From: an uncultured Paracoccaceae bacterium
Lineage (GTDB): Bacteria > Pseudomonadota > Alphaproteobacteria > Rhodobacterales > Rhodobacteraceae
Direction of reading: 5' to 3'
DNA length: 64,000 nucleotides
NCBI GenBank assembly: GCA_947493745.1
Contig: CANLSM010000009.1
Location: 84,896-148,895, forward strand
The notes below the pieces were generated by a model, which saw only the letters and a list, made by a program, of their open reading frames with translations, was not told the origin of the DNA and made no database searches. How positions within the stretch are numbered: position 1 is the stretch's first letter; the number at the start of each line of letters is the position of its first letter. Positions 48,047 through 57,004 of the stretch are shown here, piece after piece. The translations under genes were made by a program, and so were the position numbers.

Positions 48047-49219
48047 ATGAACGGTGCGGATACCGCCTGGATCATTGTGGCCACGGCCCTGGTCCTCTTT
48101 ATGACCCTTCCGGGTCTGGCTCTTTTCTACGGTGGACTGGTGCGGGCGCGAAATGTGCTCTCGGTGCTGATGCAATGCATGGCAATCGCCTGTCTGATGT
48201 CGGTGCTGTGGCTGGTGGCGGGCTACTCGATCGCCTTTGGGGATGGAGGTGCGCTGAACGCCTATTGGGGTGGTCTGGGAAAAGCATTTCTCGCCGGTGT
48301 CGACGCCGAAACGATGAGCGGAACAATCCCCGAGATTGTCTTCTTCGGGTTCCAGATGACCTTCGCGATCATCACGCCCGCGCTCATCGTGGGCGCTTAC
48401 GTGGAGCGCATATCGTTCGGGTTCGTGCTGCTCTTCTCGTCGCTCTGGATGCTGCTTTGCTATGCGCCGGTGGTGCATTGGGTCTGGGCCAGCGGCGGCT
48501 GGGCGCTGGAGCTTGGAACCATCGATCTGGCAGGCGGCATCGTCGTGCATGAGACAGCCGGTCTGGCCGCCCTCGTCGTCGCCTTCTTCCTCGGTGCGCG
48601 CCGCGACAAGACCAAGCCGCCGCACAATCCGGGCTATGTGATGCTGGGGGCATCGATGCTTTGGGTGGGCTGGTTCGGCTTCAATGCAGGCTCGCATCTG
48701 GGCGTCAGCGGAGCCGCAGGCATGACGCTTGTCGTCACCCATATCTCGGCGGCCACCGCATCGCTCAGCTGGGCACTTTGGGAGCGTATCAAATACGGCA
48801 AATCCTCGATGGTCGGCCTTGTGACCGGCACGATTGCGGGTCTTGCCTCAATCACGCCAGCCTCGGGGTCCGTCGGACCGGTTGAAGCCCTGTTCATCGG
48901 TGCCGTCGCGGGTGTCCTCTGTCAGGAGATGTGCGGTGTCGTGAAGAACATGATGAAGATCGACGATACATTGGATGTCTTTGCGGTGCACGGCATCGGC
49001 GGCATTTTCGGGACGCTGATGATCGCCGTCTTCGGTCATGCGGCTTTCGGCCCGCAGATCATTGCGCTGGTGGTCGTGGGTGTCTTCACGCTCGTCATCA
49101 CCACGATCATCGTTCTGGTCTGCAAGGCGATCACGCCGATCCGGGTGTCAGAGGAAGATGAGGTGATCGGCCTCGACCTCGCCTCGCATGGCGAGCGGGG
49201 CTACGACGTGGCTTCCTGA
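48047..49219 (+). CDS. amtB: Ammonium transporter
   Basis: The 390-residue membrane protein has about 11 hydrophobic segments and Amt features: a short periplasmic N-terminus (NGADTAWIIVATALVLFMT), PGLALFYGGLVRARN, the pore His in IVVHETAGLAALV, the second pore His in FAVHGIGGIFGT, and the cytosolic tail GLDLASHGERGY that binds PII. It moves ammonium across the inner membrane. No glnK precedes it, unlike the usual glnK-amtB pair. Its 3' end overlaps ratA by 19 bases. Confidence 0.94.
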   Translation: MNGADTAWIIVATALVLFMTLPGLALFYGGLVRARNVLSVLMQCMAIACLMSVLWLVAGYSIAFGDGGALNAYWGGLGKAFLAGVDAETMSGTIPEIVFFGFQMTFAIITPALIVGAYVERISFGFVLLFSSLWMLLCYAPVVHWVWASGGWALELGTIDLAGGIVVHETAGLAALVVAFFLGARRDKTKPPHNPGYVMLGASMLWVGWFGFNAGSHLGVSGAAGMTLVVTHISAATASLSWALWERIKYGKSSMVGLVTGTIAGLASITPASGSVGPVEALFIGAVAGVLCQEMCGVVKNMMKIDDTLDVFAVHGIGGIFGTLMIAVFGHAAFGPQIIALVVVGVFTLVITTIIVLVCKAITPIRVSEEDEVIGLDLASHGERGYDVAS

Positions 49220-49671
49220 CCACCGGTTCCATACAGATCCTGTGCGCGCGTCTCGAATGCGCGCACAATCCGCTGCATCGCTTCATTGAAGACAAGCCCA
49301 ATCACGGCTTGCAAGGTTCGCGACTTGAACTCGAAATCCACGAAGAAATCGACCTCGCACTGACCTCCGGGCATGTCCCGGAAGCGCCAGTGGTTGTTGA
49401 GATACCGAAACGGGCCGTCGAGATATTCCACGTCGATTTCCTGCGCGTCGGGACGCAATGTCACCCGAGAGCCGAACCGTTCCCTGAATACCTTGAACGA
49501 GATCACCAGATCCGCATCAATCACCTGCCCGTCCGGCGTTTCGCGCACATCCCGGATGCGGGTGGCCTGACACCAGGGCAGAAACTCCGAATACCGCTCG
49601 ATGTCCGCGATCAGTGCGTACATCTGATCCGCAGAATAGGGCATCACTCGTTTTTCAGCATGCGTTGGCAT
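49201..49671 (-). CDS. START-like RatA/COQ10 family protein
   Basis: The 156-residue protein has the polyketide cyclase/START fold signature of the COQ10/RatA family (RVMPYSADQMYALIADIERYSEFLPWC, FRYLNNHWRF, FVDFEFKSRTLQ). In mitochondria COQ10 binds ubiquinone for respiration; in E. coli RatA was reported to affect ribosome association. In an alphaproteobacterium a quinone role is more likely. It converges with amtB. Confidence 0.9.
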   Translation of the reverse strand: MPTHAEKRVMPYSADQMYALIADIERYSEFLPWCQATRIRDVRETPDGQVIDADLVISFKVFRERFGSRVTLRPDAQEIDVEYLDGPFRYLNNHWRFRDMPGGQCEVDFFVDFEFKSRTLQAVIGLVFNEAMQRIVRAFETRAQDLYGTGGQEATS

Positions 49672-49749
49672 GGGCGATATATGGCGTTAACACTTTGGAA
49701 ACACAAAGGTCAGTTTGTCACGGGCCGGTAAAGAATTGGAGAAGATGGC

Positions 49750-50289
49750 ATGGATCACTCAAACTACGTGATCGAGGAGATGATCTCGGCCAAGTCGATC
49801 GCCGCGCGTGTTGAGGATCTGGCGCGAGAGATCGCAAGGCATTTCAAGGGCACCGACAAGCTTGTGGTGGTCGGCCTGCTGCGCGGCTCATTCGTCTTCA
49901 TTGCCGATCTCGTGCGGGAACTGGACCTGCCGGTCGAGGTTGATTTTCTGGAGGCCTCATCCTACGGGAACGCCATGGAGAGTTCGCGGGAAGTGCGCAT
50001 TCTCAAGGACTTGCGTGGCGAGATTGAGGGGCGCGACGTGCTTGTTGTCGAGGATATCGTGGACACCGGCCACACGCTGAGCCATGTGCTCGCGATCCTG
50101 AAGACCCGAAATCCGACCCGCCTTGAGGTCTGCGCGCTTCTCGACAAACCGACCCGGCGGGAGGTCGATGTGAAGGCGACCTGGACCGGCTTTGAGATCC
50201 CCGACGCGTTCGTTGTGGGTTATGGCATTGACTATGCGCAGCGAAATCGCAACCTGCCGCATATCGGCAAGGTGCGGTTCACAGACTAG
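49750..50289 (+). CDS. hpt: Hypoxanthine phosphoribosyltransferase
   Basis: The 179-residue protein has the PRPP-binding loop [12 protein letters not shown] (about 99-110), an early [18 protein letters not shown] and [10 protein letters not shown], as in bacterial HPRTs. It salvages hypoxanthine (and guanine) to nucleotides. It begins 78 bases after the divergent ratA start and has no operon partner. Confidence 0.94.
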   Translation: MDHSNYVIEEMISAKSIAARVEDLAREIARHFKGTDKLVVVGLLRGSFVFIADLVRELDLPVEVDFLEASSYGNAMESSREVRILKDLRGEIEGRDVLVVEDIVDTGHTLSHVLAILKTRNPTRLEVCALLDKPTRREVDVKATWTGFEIPDAFVVGYGIDYAQRNRNLPHIGKVRFTD

Positions 50290-50394
50290 CCGCCGACAAC
50301 CCAGCGCTGCATCGCATTTATCTTTCGTTGAACCGCATATTGTGTTGACAACCTGTGCACGATTGCCGTTTTTCGACCTGGGACTGACGAAAGT

Positions 50395-51252
50395 GTGCAC
50401 GTGGACTGGGATGACTACCGATACCTGTTGGCGCTTGCCGATGCAGGGTCAATGACCAAAGCTGCAGCGCGTCTGAAAACGACGCCCGCGACAGTTTCAA
50501 GACGACTGCAACGCATGGCCGAGGAGATGGGAAGGCCCCTGTTTCTCAAGCGTCGGAACTCCTGGCAGATTACCGAGGACGGCCGCAAGCTCTACCAGGC
50601 GGCCAAGAGCTTCAACGATCAGGTGGCAAGACTTGCCTCGGAGCGCGAACTCAAATCCGAGCGGGAATACAGCGTCAACCTGACCTGTGCGGGTTATTTT
50701 CTTGAAGATTATATTATCCCCAGCCTGCCGACGTTCCACAAAAGATACCCGAATATCCTGCTGAACTTCTACATCTGGGATCTGCGTCTTTCGCTTGCCT
50801 ACGGGGAGGTGGATATCGCGATCCGGCATGCCCGTCCCCGCGAAGGCCTGCTGATCGGCAAACGTGTCGGCATGGAGCGGGTCGGTGCGATCAGTCACAA
50901 GCGTGAGCCAAGCCAGCAATGGATCGGCCTGACAAACGAGATGGACTGGGCACCCGAGATGGAGCAATCCTTTCAGGTTTTCAAACGACAGCCGGTCTAC
51001 CGCATGCCGGGCTACGTCACCATCCGATCGGCGATGGAGGCGACAGGCTATTCAGGGGTCCTGCCCTATAGCTGCATCCATGATCATCCGGACTTCGCGC
51101 CGGTCAAAGCGGTTTCCGAGATGATCGAACGTCCGCTCTGGCTGGTTTATCATGAAACCCGGCGCAACGACCCCATCCTGGCGCTGGTTCTGAGCTTTCT
51201 GGAAGAGACGGTCCGGTCCACGTCCGAGCATCTCGAAAGTTCCACTATTTAG
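50395..51252 (+). CDS. LysR family transcriptional regulator
   Basis: The 285-residue protein has the LysR winged helix at the N-terminus (DYRYLLALADAGSMTKAAARL, TTPATVSRRLQRMAEEMG) and a periplasmic-binding-type effector domain. GTG 50395 and GTG 50401 are both possible starts. A TTGACA lies at 50345-50350. The gene is not divergent from any obvious target, so its regulon and ligand cannot be read. Confidence 0.88.
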   Translation: MHVDWDDYRYLLALADAGSMTKAAARLKTTPATVSRRLQRMAEEMGRPLFLKRRNSWQITEDGRKLYQAAKSFNDQVARLASERELKSEREYSVNLTCAGYFLEDYIIPSLPTFHKRYPNILLNFYIWDLRLSLAYGEVDIAIRHARPREGLLIGKRVGMERVGAISHKREPSQQWIGLTNEMDWAPEMEQSFQVFKRQPVYRMPGYVTIRSAMEATGYSGVLPYSCIHDHPDFAPVKAVSEMIERPLWLVYHETRRNDPILALVLSFLEETVRSTSEHLESSTI

Positions 51253-51350
51253 AACCATCCAAAAATGTAATCCCAAATTTTAAATATTGGACTACCCAAT
51301 CAGCCGCACTTTATGCGACGGTGGATAATATATTGTACACTGAGGTTGCT

Positions 51351-51671
51351 GTGAAAAATTTTAGCCCCAAAGTTTTTAAGTCGGATCATGCCTGGGTGGC
51401 ACTGCTGCTCTACGATCTGCGTGACTACAGCCTGCGCAACAATCTCGGCAATGTCGCTGACGACATCGAGAAGACGTTGCGGACCCTCGTCGATGAAATC
51501 GAAGGCAAGCCGGGCGCGCTTTCGGACGAAGAGGTTGACACGGTCCTCGAATTTCCCGGAAAGCTCGGGACGCTCAAGTCGGTGGCTCAAAGGGACGGCG
51601 TCGGTCGCCCTCAGTCCCGCATCGCGGCCAAACGGGCTTCCCGCAGCCGGGCGAAATCATCACCGGCGTGA
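51351..51671 (+). CDS. Unknown small protein
   Basis: I do not recognise this 106-residue protein. It is helical in the middle ([44 protein letters not shown]) with a basic, Arg/Ser-rich tail. GTG 51351 is preferred because TGAGG lies five bases before it; another GTG 30 bases upstream is in frame. The last 61 bases overlap the 3' end of the convergent lipA gene, and the basic tail is encoded there. It may be an alphaproteobacterial conserved hypothetical protein. Confidence 0.6.
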   Translation: MKNFSPKVFKSDHAWVALLLYDLRDYSLRNNLGNVADDIEKTLRTLVDEIEGKPGALSDEEVDTVLEFPGKLGTLKSVAQRDGVGRPQSRIAAKRASRSRAKSSPA

Positions 51672-52564
51672 TAGCTTGATCGCGTCAGCGGCGTCGCGGA
51701 AACCATCAGGAACCCCTTGCCATAGGCGGCTTTTTCGTAAGTCGCGAACTCCTCGGGCGTCACGAAACGATTGACCGCATGATGTTTCGGTGTCGGCTGC
51801 AGATACTGTCCGATGGTCAGAAAATCGATATCAGCCGCGCGCATGTCATCCATGACCTGATGAACCGCCTGCTTGTCCTCCCCAAGTCCGACCATGATGC
51901 CTGACTTGGTGAACATTGTCGGATCAAGCTCCTTGACCCGTTGCAGGAGGCGAAGCGAATGGAAGTACCGCGCGCCCGGTCGCACCTCGGGGTAGAGGCC
52001 GGGCACGGTCTCAAGATTGTGGTTGAACACATCCGGCCGCGCCTCGACAACGGTTTCAAGCGCGCTTTCGGGGCATTTGAGGAAGTCGGGCGTCAGAACC
52101 TCGATCGTTGTCGATGGGGTCTTGCGGCGAATCGCACGAATGGTCTGGGCGATATGCTCCGCCCCGCCATCCTTGAGATCATCCCGGTCCACCGAAGTGA
52201 TCACGACATGGTTCAATCCCAGCTTCTCGACAGCAATTGCAACCCTGCCCGGTTCAAAGACATCAAGCGCGTCAGGCCGTCCGGTGGCCACGTTGCAGAA
52301 GGTACAGCCGCGCGTGCAGATCTCACCCATGATCATCATGGTCGCGTGACCCTGCGACCAGCATTCACCGACATTGGGACAACCGGCCTCTTCGCAGACC
52401 GTGACGAGCTTGTTCTCCCGCATGATGCGCGCTGTCTCGCGATAGCCTTCAGAGGTCGGCGCCTTGACGCGAATCCAGTCGGGCTTGCGCAGCACAGGTG
52501 TATCGCCCCTATGCGCTTTCTCTGGATGACGCTCGGCACGGTTGCTCAGATCGCGTTCGCTCAT
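51611..52564 (-). CDS. lipA: Lipoyl synthase
   Basis: The 317-residue radical-SAM enzyme has both iron-sulfur sets: the auxiliary Cys57, Cys62 and Cys68 ([12 protein letters not shown]) and the radical-SAM Cys83, Cys87, Cys90 (CTRGCTFC). It inserts two sulfur atoms into octanoyl groups to make lipoate for the same dehydrogenases that Lpd serves. Upstream on the opposite strand is the small RNA region. The C-terminus overlaps the unknown 106-residue gene. Confidence 0.97.
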   Translation of the reverse strand: MSERDLSNRAERHPEKAHRGDTPVLRKPDWIRVKAPTSEGYRETARIMRENKLVTVCEEAGCPNVGECWSQGHATMMIMGEICTRGCTFCNVATGRPDALDVFEPGRVAIAVEKLGLNHVVITSVDRDDLKDGGAEHIAQTIRAIRRKTPSTTIEVLTPDFLKCPESALETVVEARPDVFNHNLETVPGLYPEVRPGARYFHSLRLLQRVKELDPTMFTKSGIMVGLGEDKQAVHQVMDDMRAADIDFLTIGQYLQPTPKHHAVNRFVTPEEFATYEKAAYGKGFLMVSATPLTRSSYHAGDDFARLREARLAAMRD

Positions 52565-52784
52565 GTCGGTATCCTTCGGATTTCCCAGACCTTATAGAGG
52601 ATTTTCGCGGGCTTGTCCCAGCGTCATCTGCAAGTCAGATATGCATTTTCAGGAACAAGGCAATGGAGAAAGAGGCGCGGCGTGATCGTCAAAAACTGAC
52701 GCAACGTAAGCCTCGAATGCCTCAAATCTGGCGTTTTTATGCCGGTTTTCCCATTAAGAGTTAATCTTGTTTTAGGGATATTCC

Positions 52785-52978
52785 CCGACATGACGAGCAG
52801 GACGGATACTCCAGGTCAGTTCGTCATTTGCAGATAGGAGATGCCCCCAACACTCCGACTTCTGCGAAAGGGTTGCGGTCCGATACTTCTGTGAAGGACC
52901 GCGGCCCTGGAAGACCACACTACGACCTTGGAGCTTGTTCTCCACAGCCCGCGCTGCCCCCACGGCGCGGGCTTTTTT
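52785..52978 (+). ncRNA. Probable small RNA between lipA and oxyR (6S-like architecture)
   Basis: No gene is seen in this 194-base stretch, yet it ends in a strong plus-strand terminator. Internally it can fold as one long imperfect hairpin: CTCCAGGTC (52809-52817) pairs with GACCTTGGAG (52924-52933, one bulge), and GCGGTCC (52875-52881) pairs with GGACCGC (52896-52902), with large unpaired arms between. A closing stem, open bubble and terminal stem is the 6S RNA plan, but I cannot confirm that identity. The 5' end is guessed from the AT-rich upstream stretch (52751-52782), so it may be off by tens of bases. Confidence 0.5.
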
Positions 52979-53915
52979 GTGGGCCGGGCAGGATCTTGTC
53001 GGCATGATCGATCTCGGTCTGTCCGGCGTTGCGCAGGATCGCGGCAAGTTCCTGCACCCAACCGTCATCAACCGACAGTTTGCGGCGTACCAGACCGACG
53101 AGCCGTCGTGGCTGGACCCCGGAAAACCGGATCAGGCTCATCTCCGGCACAGCCGCCATCTCGCGACGCAGGGCCAGTTCGGGCACGAATGTCAGGCCGA
53201 AACCTTCGGCCACCAGCCGACAGAGCGTGCTGAGGCTGGAGGCGCGCAGATCGATCCGGGCCTGCCCTGAATCCACACCGCAGGCCGAAAGCGCCTGATC
53301 CGTCAGACAATGCCCGTCATCAAGCAGCAGCATCGCGTCGGGGTCGACCTCGTCGGGGCGCAGGTTGTCGGAGGCCGCCTTGAGATAGTCGATCCGGTCC
53401 CGCGATCCGGCAAGCATGAAGCGATCATCGAAAAGCGGCAACTCGGTCATATCCGCATCGCCGCCTGGCAGCGCCATGATCGCCGCATCAAGGGTCCCGG
53501 CCCGCAGCTCATCGAGAAGCTGATCTGTCTGCGCCTCCCGGACACCGAGATCGAGCGAGATGTTCCGCGCCCGAAGCATCGGCAACGCGCCGGGCAGCAG
53601 GTAGGGTGCGATGGTCGGAATCACACCGAGCCGCAGCCGACCCGGCAGACCGCCCTGCCATCGTCCGACCTGTTCCAGATCCGAAACCTGCCGCAGGACA
53701 TCGGCTGCCCGTGCCCTGACCTCTTGCCCTACGGGTGTCAACCGGACCGCCCCTGCCCCGCGCTCGACCAGCGTACAGCCCAGATGTCCCTCAAGATCAC
53801 GGATCGCGATCGACAGCGCCGGTTGGGTCACGGAAACCTGCGCGGCCGCGCGTCCGAAATGCCCCTGATCGGCCAGGGCCGCGAAATAGCGAAGATGTTT
53901 GAGTGTGATGTTCAT
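52920..53915 (-). CDS. oxyR: LysR-type hydrogen peroxide regulator OxyR
   Basis: The 331-residue protein has the LysR HTH (HFGRAAAQVSVTQPALSIAIRDLE) and the OxyR peroxide-sensing pair Cys203 and Cys212 in GHCLTDQALSAC. It activates peroxide defence genes when oxidised; the divergent catalase is the obvious target. The last 25 or so residues (after ILRNAGQTEI) are low in family resemblance and are encoded antisense to the small RNA and its terminator, so they look like a read-through extension. Confidence 0.93.
   Translation of the reverse strand: MNITLKHLRYFAALADQGHFGRAAAQVSVTQPALSIAIRDLEGHLGCTLVERGAGAVRLTPVGQEVRARAADVLRQVSDLEQVGRWQGGLPGRLRLGVIPTIAPYLLPGALPMLRARNISLDLGVREAQTDQLLDELRAGTLDAAIMALPGGDADMTELPLFDDRFMLAGSRDRIDYLKAASDNLRPDEVDPDAMLLLDDGHCLTDQALSACGVDSGQARIDLRASSLSTLCRLVAEGFGLTFVPELALRREMAAVPEMSLIRFSGVQPRRLVGLVRRKLSVDDGWVQELAAILRNAGQTEIDHADKILPGPQKSPRRGGSAGCGEQAPRS
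52947..52978 (+). terminator. Intrinsic terminator of the lipA-oxyR small RNA
   Basis: GCCCGCGC (52947-52954) pairs perfectly with GCGCGGGC (52965-52972), followed by TTTTTT. The polarity is plus, so it does not serve the minus-strand oxyR, whose last codons it overlaps. Confidence 0.85.
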
Positions 53916-53917
53916 TA

Positions 53918-53929
53918 GATAAATTTATC
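53918..53929. promoter_or_regulatory. Palindrome GATAAATTTATC at the oxyR start
   Basis: A perfect 12-base palindrome lies two bases upstream of the oxyR ATG in the oxyR-katA gap. Its place suits autoregulation by OxyR, although one palindrome is shorter than the tandem sites OxyR usually needs. Confidence 0.45.
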
Positions 53930-53977
53930 GAAACGAAAAGTTATTTCAATTTCATTTTATCTGCCTGATGTGCCATA

Positions 53978-53992
53978 TTGGAATCATTCCAA
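53978..53992. promoter_or_regulatory. 7-1-7 palindrome TTGGAATCATTCCAA before katA
   Basis: A perfect 15-base inverted repeat (7-1-7) lies 31 bases before the katA ATG. This is the layout of Fur-superfamily boxes (Fur, PerR, Irr). A position overlapping the promoter would allow iron- or peroxide-dependent repression. Confidence 0.5.
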
Positions 53993-54023
53993 ATTAATCC
54001 CAACAGCAACTGAGGAGTCCCCG

Positions 54024-55487
54024 ATGAAGCGCTTGACGACCACTGCAGGCAATCCGATTGCCGACAATCAGAATTCACTGAGTGCAGGCGCCCGCGGACC
54101 GCTTCTGATGCAGGACTATCAGTTGCTGGAAAAGCTGGCACATCAGAACCGGGAGCGTATTCCCGAACGTGTGGTCCATGCCAAGGGCTGGGGGGCTTTT
54201 GGCACGTTCAAGGTGACCCACGATATCACCCAATACACCAGCGCGAAGCTCTTCTCCGAGATCGGCAAGGAGACCGAACTGGTGGCGCGTTTCTCGACCG
54301 TCGCCGGTGAGCTTGGCGCGGCTGACAATGAGCGCGACGTGCGCGGATTTTCCCTGAAATTCTACACCGAAGAGGGCAACTGGGACATGGTGGGCAACAA
54401 CACGCCCGTCTTCTTCCTGCGCGATCCCTACAAGTTTCCCGACTTCATCCACACCCAGAAGCGTCATCCGAAGACCAACCTGCGCTCGGCAACGGCGATG
54501 TGGGACTACTGGAGCTTGAGCCCTGAAGCGCTCCATCAGGTCACCATCCTGATGTCTGACAGGGGCTGTCCAAAGACGCCGATGCACATGAACGGATATG
54601 GCAGTCATACGTTCAGCTTCATCAACGCTTCGAATGAGCGCTTCTGGGTGAAGTTCCATTTCAAGACCCAGCAGGGGCATGACTTCTACACCAATGCGGA
54701 GTCTGCAGAGAAGATCGGCCAGACCCGCGAGGGCTATCAGGAGAGCCTCTTTGGTGCGATCGACAACAGGCATTTCCCGAAATGGAAGATGTTTGTCCAG
54801 ATCATGCCCGAGGAAGATGCGGACAAGACACCCTACAATCCGTTTGACCTGACCAAGGTCTGGCCACATGGCGACTATCCCTTGATCCCGGTTGGCGAGT
54901 TTGAGCTGAACCGCAATGCCGAGAACTATTTTGCCGAGATCGAGCAGGCCGCCTACAGCCCGTCGAATATCATCCCGGGTATCGGGCATTCGCCGGACAA
55001 GGTGCTTCAGGCGCGTGTCTTCTCCTATGCGGATGCGCACAGGTATCGTCTTGGTACGCATTACGAGGCCCTGCCCGTCAACGCTCCCAAATGTCCGGTT
55101 CACCACTACCACAAGGACGGCAACATGAACTTCATGGGCCAGAAGACCGGTCATGTGGATGCCTATTACGAGCCGAACTCGATCGATGAAGCCGCCAAGG
55201 AGGATCCGAGTTACGCCGAGCCGCCGCTGAAGATCTCAGGCGACGCGGACCGCTACAACCATCGCGACGGCAATGACGATTACGGCCAGCCGCGCGCGTT
55301 GCACGACCTGTTCGATGCCGACCAGAAGGCGCGGCTCTACATGAACACCGCCGAGGCGATGCAGGGCGTGCCCGAAGAGATCATCGAGCGGGCGCTTGGC
55401 CACTATGATCTGATCTCGAAGGAGTATGGCGGCGGCATCCGCGCCGCACGCGCAACGCTTTCCGGTGCAGCCCAGGCCGCAGAATAG
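54024..55487 (+). CDS. katA: Catalase (monofunctional, small subunit)
   Basis: The 487-residue heme catalase has the distal His52 ([13 protein letters not shown]), Asn125 ([13 protein letters not shown]) and the proximal heme Tyr335 ([14 protein letters not shown]). It splits hydrogen peroxide in the cytoplasm. ATG 54024 is chosen because TGAGGAG precedes it; the frame is open further upstream but without a ribosome site. It is divergent from oxyR, which should activate it, and has a Fur-like palindrome in its leader. Confidence 0.97.
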   Translation: MKRLTTTAGNPIADNQNSLSAGARGPLLMQDYQLLEKLAHQNRERIPERVVHAKGWGAFGTFKVTHDITQYTSAKLFSEIGKETELVARFSTVAGELGAADNERDVRGFSLKFYTEEGNWDMVGNNTPVFFLRDPYKFPDFIHTQKRHPKTNLRSATAMWDYWSLSPEALHQVTILMSDRGCPKTPMHMNGYGSHTFSFINASNERFWVKFHFKTQQGHDFYTNAESAEKIGQTREGYQESLFGAIDNRHFPKWKMFVQIMPEEDADKTPYNPFDLTKVWPHGDYPLIPVGEFELNRNAENYFAEIEQAAYSPSNIIPGIGHSPDKVLQARVFSYADAHRYRLGTHYEALPVNAPKCPVHHYHKDGNMNFMGQKTGHVDAYYEPNSIDEAAKEDPSYAEPPLKISGDADRYNHRDGNDDYGQPRALHDLFDADQKARLYMNTAEAMQGVPEEIIERALGHYDLISKEYGGGIRAARATLSGAAQAAE

Positions 55488-55496
55488 TCAGACCCG

Positions 55497-55523
55497 CCCG
55501 GCCCTGGTAATTCCGGGGCCGGG
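55497..55523 (+). terminator. Hairpin after katA
   Basis: CCCGGCCC/GGGCCGGG, an 8-base GC stem ten bases after the katA stop. There is no clear T-run, so termination may be weak or need Rho. Confidence 0.5.
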
Positions 55524-55592
55524 TCCTCCCGTTCAGATACGGATGCCCAAGTTCGGGAAACTGGTATAGAATCCGGACCCAAAGAGGCAGCC

Positions 55593-56330
55593 ATGAGCGA
55601 ATCCGCCACATCTCTTGATGCGCATAAGGCATCCGAACACCGCATCGGCAAGCTGCAGGAATTCCTGAAGCAGATCGTCTATGGCGGCAATGACGGTATC
55701 GTCACGACCTTCGCAGTCGTCGCCGGTTTTGCCGGGGCACAGGCGGAAGGCGTCGGCCAGATCGCCGGTATCGCAGTGCTGCTTTTCGGGATCGCAAACC
55801 TTCTGGCGGATGCCACAGCCATGGGTCTTGGAGAGTTCCTGTCGTCGAGATCGGAACAGGATGTCTACCGCGCAACGCGCAGAATGGAACTGACCGAGAT
55901 CCATGAGAACCCGGAATTCGAGCGCCAGGAGATGCTGGAAATCCTGACCGGGAAAGGCGTCGCGCTTGCAGATGCGGCCTCCATGGTCGATGTGCTGATG
56001 CGCAATCCCGAATTCATGGCCGACATGATGATGACCTACGAGATCGGCATGTCCGACCCGTCCGATGACAGCCCGGCCATGAACGGTCTGGCGACCTTCA
56101 TCTCGTTCATCATCTTCGGATCGATCCCGCTGATGCCCTACTTCGTGCTCAGCCCGACGCAGGAGGTCTTCTACCTGTCGGTTATGTCAACGGCGCTGGC
56201 TCTTATTGCCCTTGGCCTCTTGCGCTGGAAGGTCACCACCGAGACGGTGACCCGCTGCGTGGGCGAGACCGTGCTGGTTGGGGGTATCTGTGCGCTGGTC
56301 GCATTCGGGGTCGGACTGGCGTTTCGCTAG
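55593..56330 (+). CDS. VIT1/CCC1 family metal transporter
   Basis: The 245-residue protein matches the VIT1/CCC1 family: an N-terminal HRIGKLQEFLKQIVYGGNDG, FAVVAGFAGA, LADATAMGLGEFLSSRSEQD, and a cluster of Met/Glu-rich residues between helices (DMMMTYEIGM). There are about five hydrophobic segments. Relatives move Fe2+ or Mn2+ out of the cytoplasm or into storage, which fits a place next to catalase and oxyR. Confidence 0.9.
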   Translation: MSESATSLDAHKASEHRIGKLQEFLKQIVYGGNDGIVTTFAVVAGFAGAQAEGVGQIAGIAVLLFGIANLLADATAMGLGEFLSSRSEQDVYRATRRMELTEIHENPEFERQEMLEILTGKGVALADAASMVDVLMRNPEFMADMMMTYEIGMSDPSDDSPAMNGLATFISFIIFGSIPLMPYFVLSPTQEVFYLSVMSTALALIALGLLRWKVTTETVTRCVGETVLVGGICALVAFGVGLAFR

Positions 56331-56409
56331 GTCTCCAACAAATCTGTCGCAAATTCGCCCGTCCGGGCGCATCATGATCCCGCATGCATCTTACATGGAG
56401 GGCTTGATA

Positions 56410-56769
56410 ATGGCATATATTACCGGATTTCTGCTGGCCGTACCGAATGCAAAGAAAGACGATTACCGGAAGATGGCCGAGACCACCTGGGCGATCTTCA
56501 AGGACCACGGCTGTCTGCGCATCTGTGAGAACTGGGGTGCGGATATCTCGGACGGCAAGGTGACGTCCTTCCCCATGGCCGTGAAGCTGGAGAAGGATGA
56601 GACCGTCGTCTTCTCCTGGATGGAATGGCCCGACAGGGCCACCTGCGATGCGGGCTGGGAGGCCATGATGAAAGATCCCAGAATGGCGGACATGGCGCCC
56701 GATACGATGCCCTTTGACGGGATGCGGATGATCTGGGGCGGTTTCGAGCCGCTGATCTGGCTGGACTGA
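56410..56769 (+). CDS. DUF1428 family protein
   Basis: The 119-residue protein matches DUF1428 (AYITGFLLAVPNAKKDDYRKMAE, ENWGADISDGKVTSFPMAVK, VVFSWMEWPDRA, MPFDGMRMIWGGFEPL). The family has a dimeric alpha/beta-barrel fold and an unknown function. GGAGGG lies seven bases before ATG 56410, which settles the start against the longer open frame. Confidence 0.9.
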   Translation: MAYITGFLLAVPNAKKDDYRKMAETTWAIFKDHGCLRICENWGADISDGKVTSFPMAVKLEKDETVVFSWMEWPDRATCDAGWEAMMKDPRMADMAPDTMPFDGMRMIWGGFEPLIWLD

Positions 56770-56772
56770 CGC

Positions 56773-56946
56773 TCAGGCGTTGCCCGCTCCATAAGGATTG
56801 CCCCGTGCAAAACCGGCTTTGGTCACACCGGTCTCCGTCACGGGCTTCATCACCGAACCCGGACCCACGACCGGAAACCGCCGGTTGGTGCTTCCGGCAG
56901 CGCCCGATCTGACCATAACCTCGGCCCCGGTCATCAACTCGATCAT
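56773..56946 (-). CDS. 57-residue small protein, unknown
   Basis: A short open frame on the minus strand runs from ATG 56946 to TGA 56773. GAGGTG lies about six bases before the ATG, and codon third positions are mostly G or C, as in neighbouring genes. The peptide starts MIELMTGAEVMVRSG and ends KAGFARGNPYGAGNA. It is divergent from the decarboxylase gene and convergent with the DUF1428 gene. I do not recognise a family. It could be a real small gene in the promoter region of the decarboxylase, or chance. Confidence 0.45.
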   Translation of the reverse strand: MIELMTGAEVMVRSGAAGSTNRRFPVVGPGSVMKPVTETGVTKAGFARGNPYGAGNA

Positions 56947-57004
56947 TGCACCTCACGCTGTTCTGCGGCCAAATGTGCCGAAGCTGAGTTCGGGAGGTCA
57001 GCAA

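Noticed and set aside
52498..52764. 88-codon plus-strand frame at the lipA start
   Set aside because: It is antisense to the lipA start region and its end lies in the AT-rich leader of the small RNA; no family.
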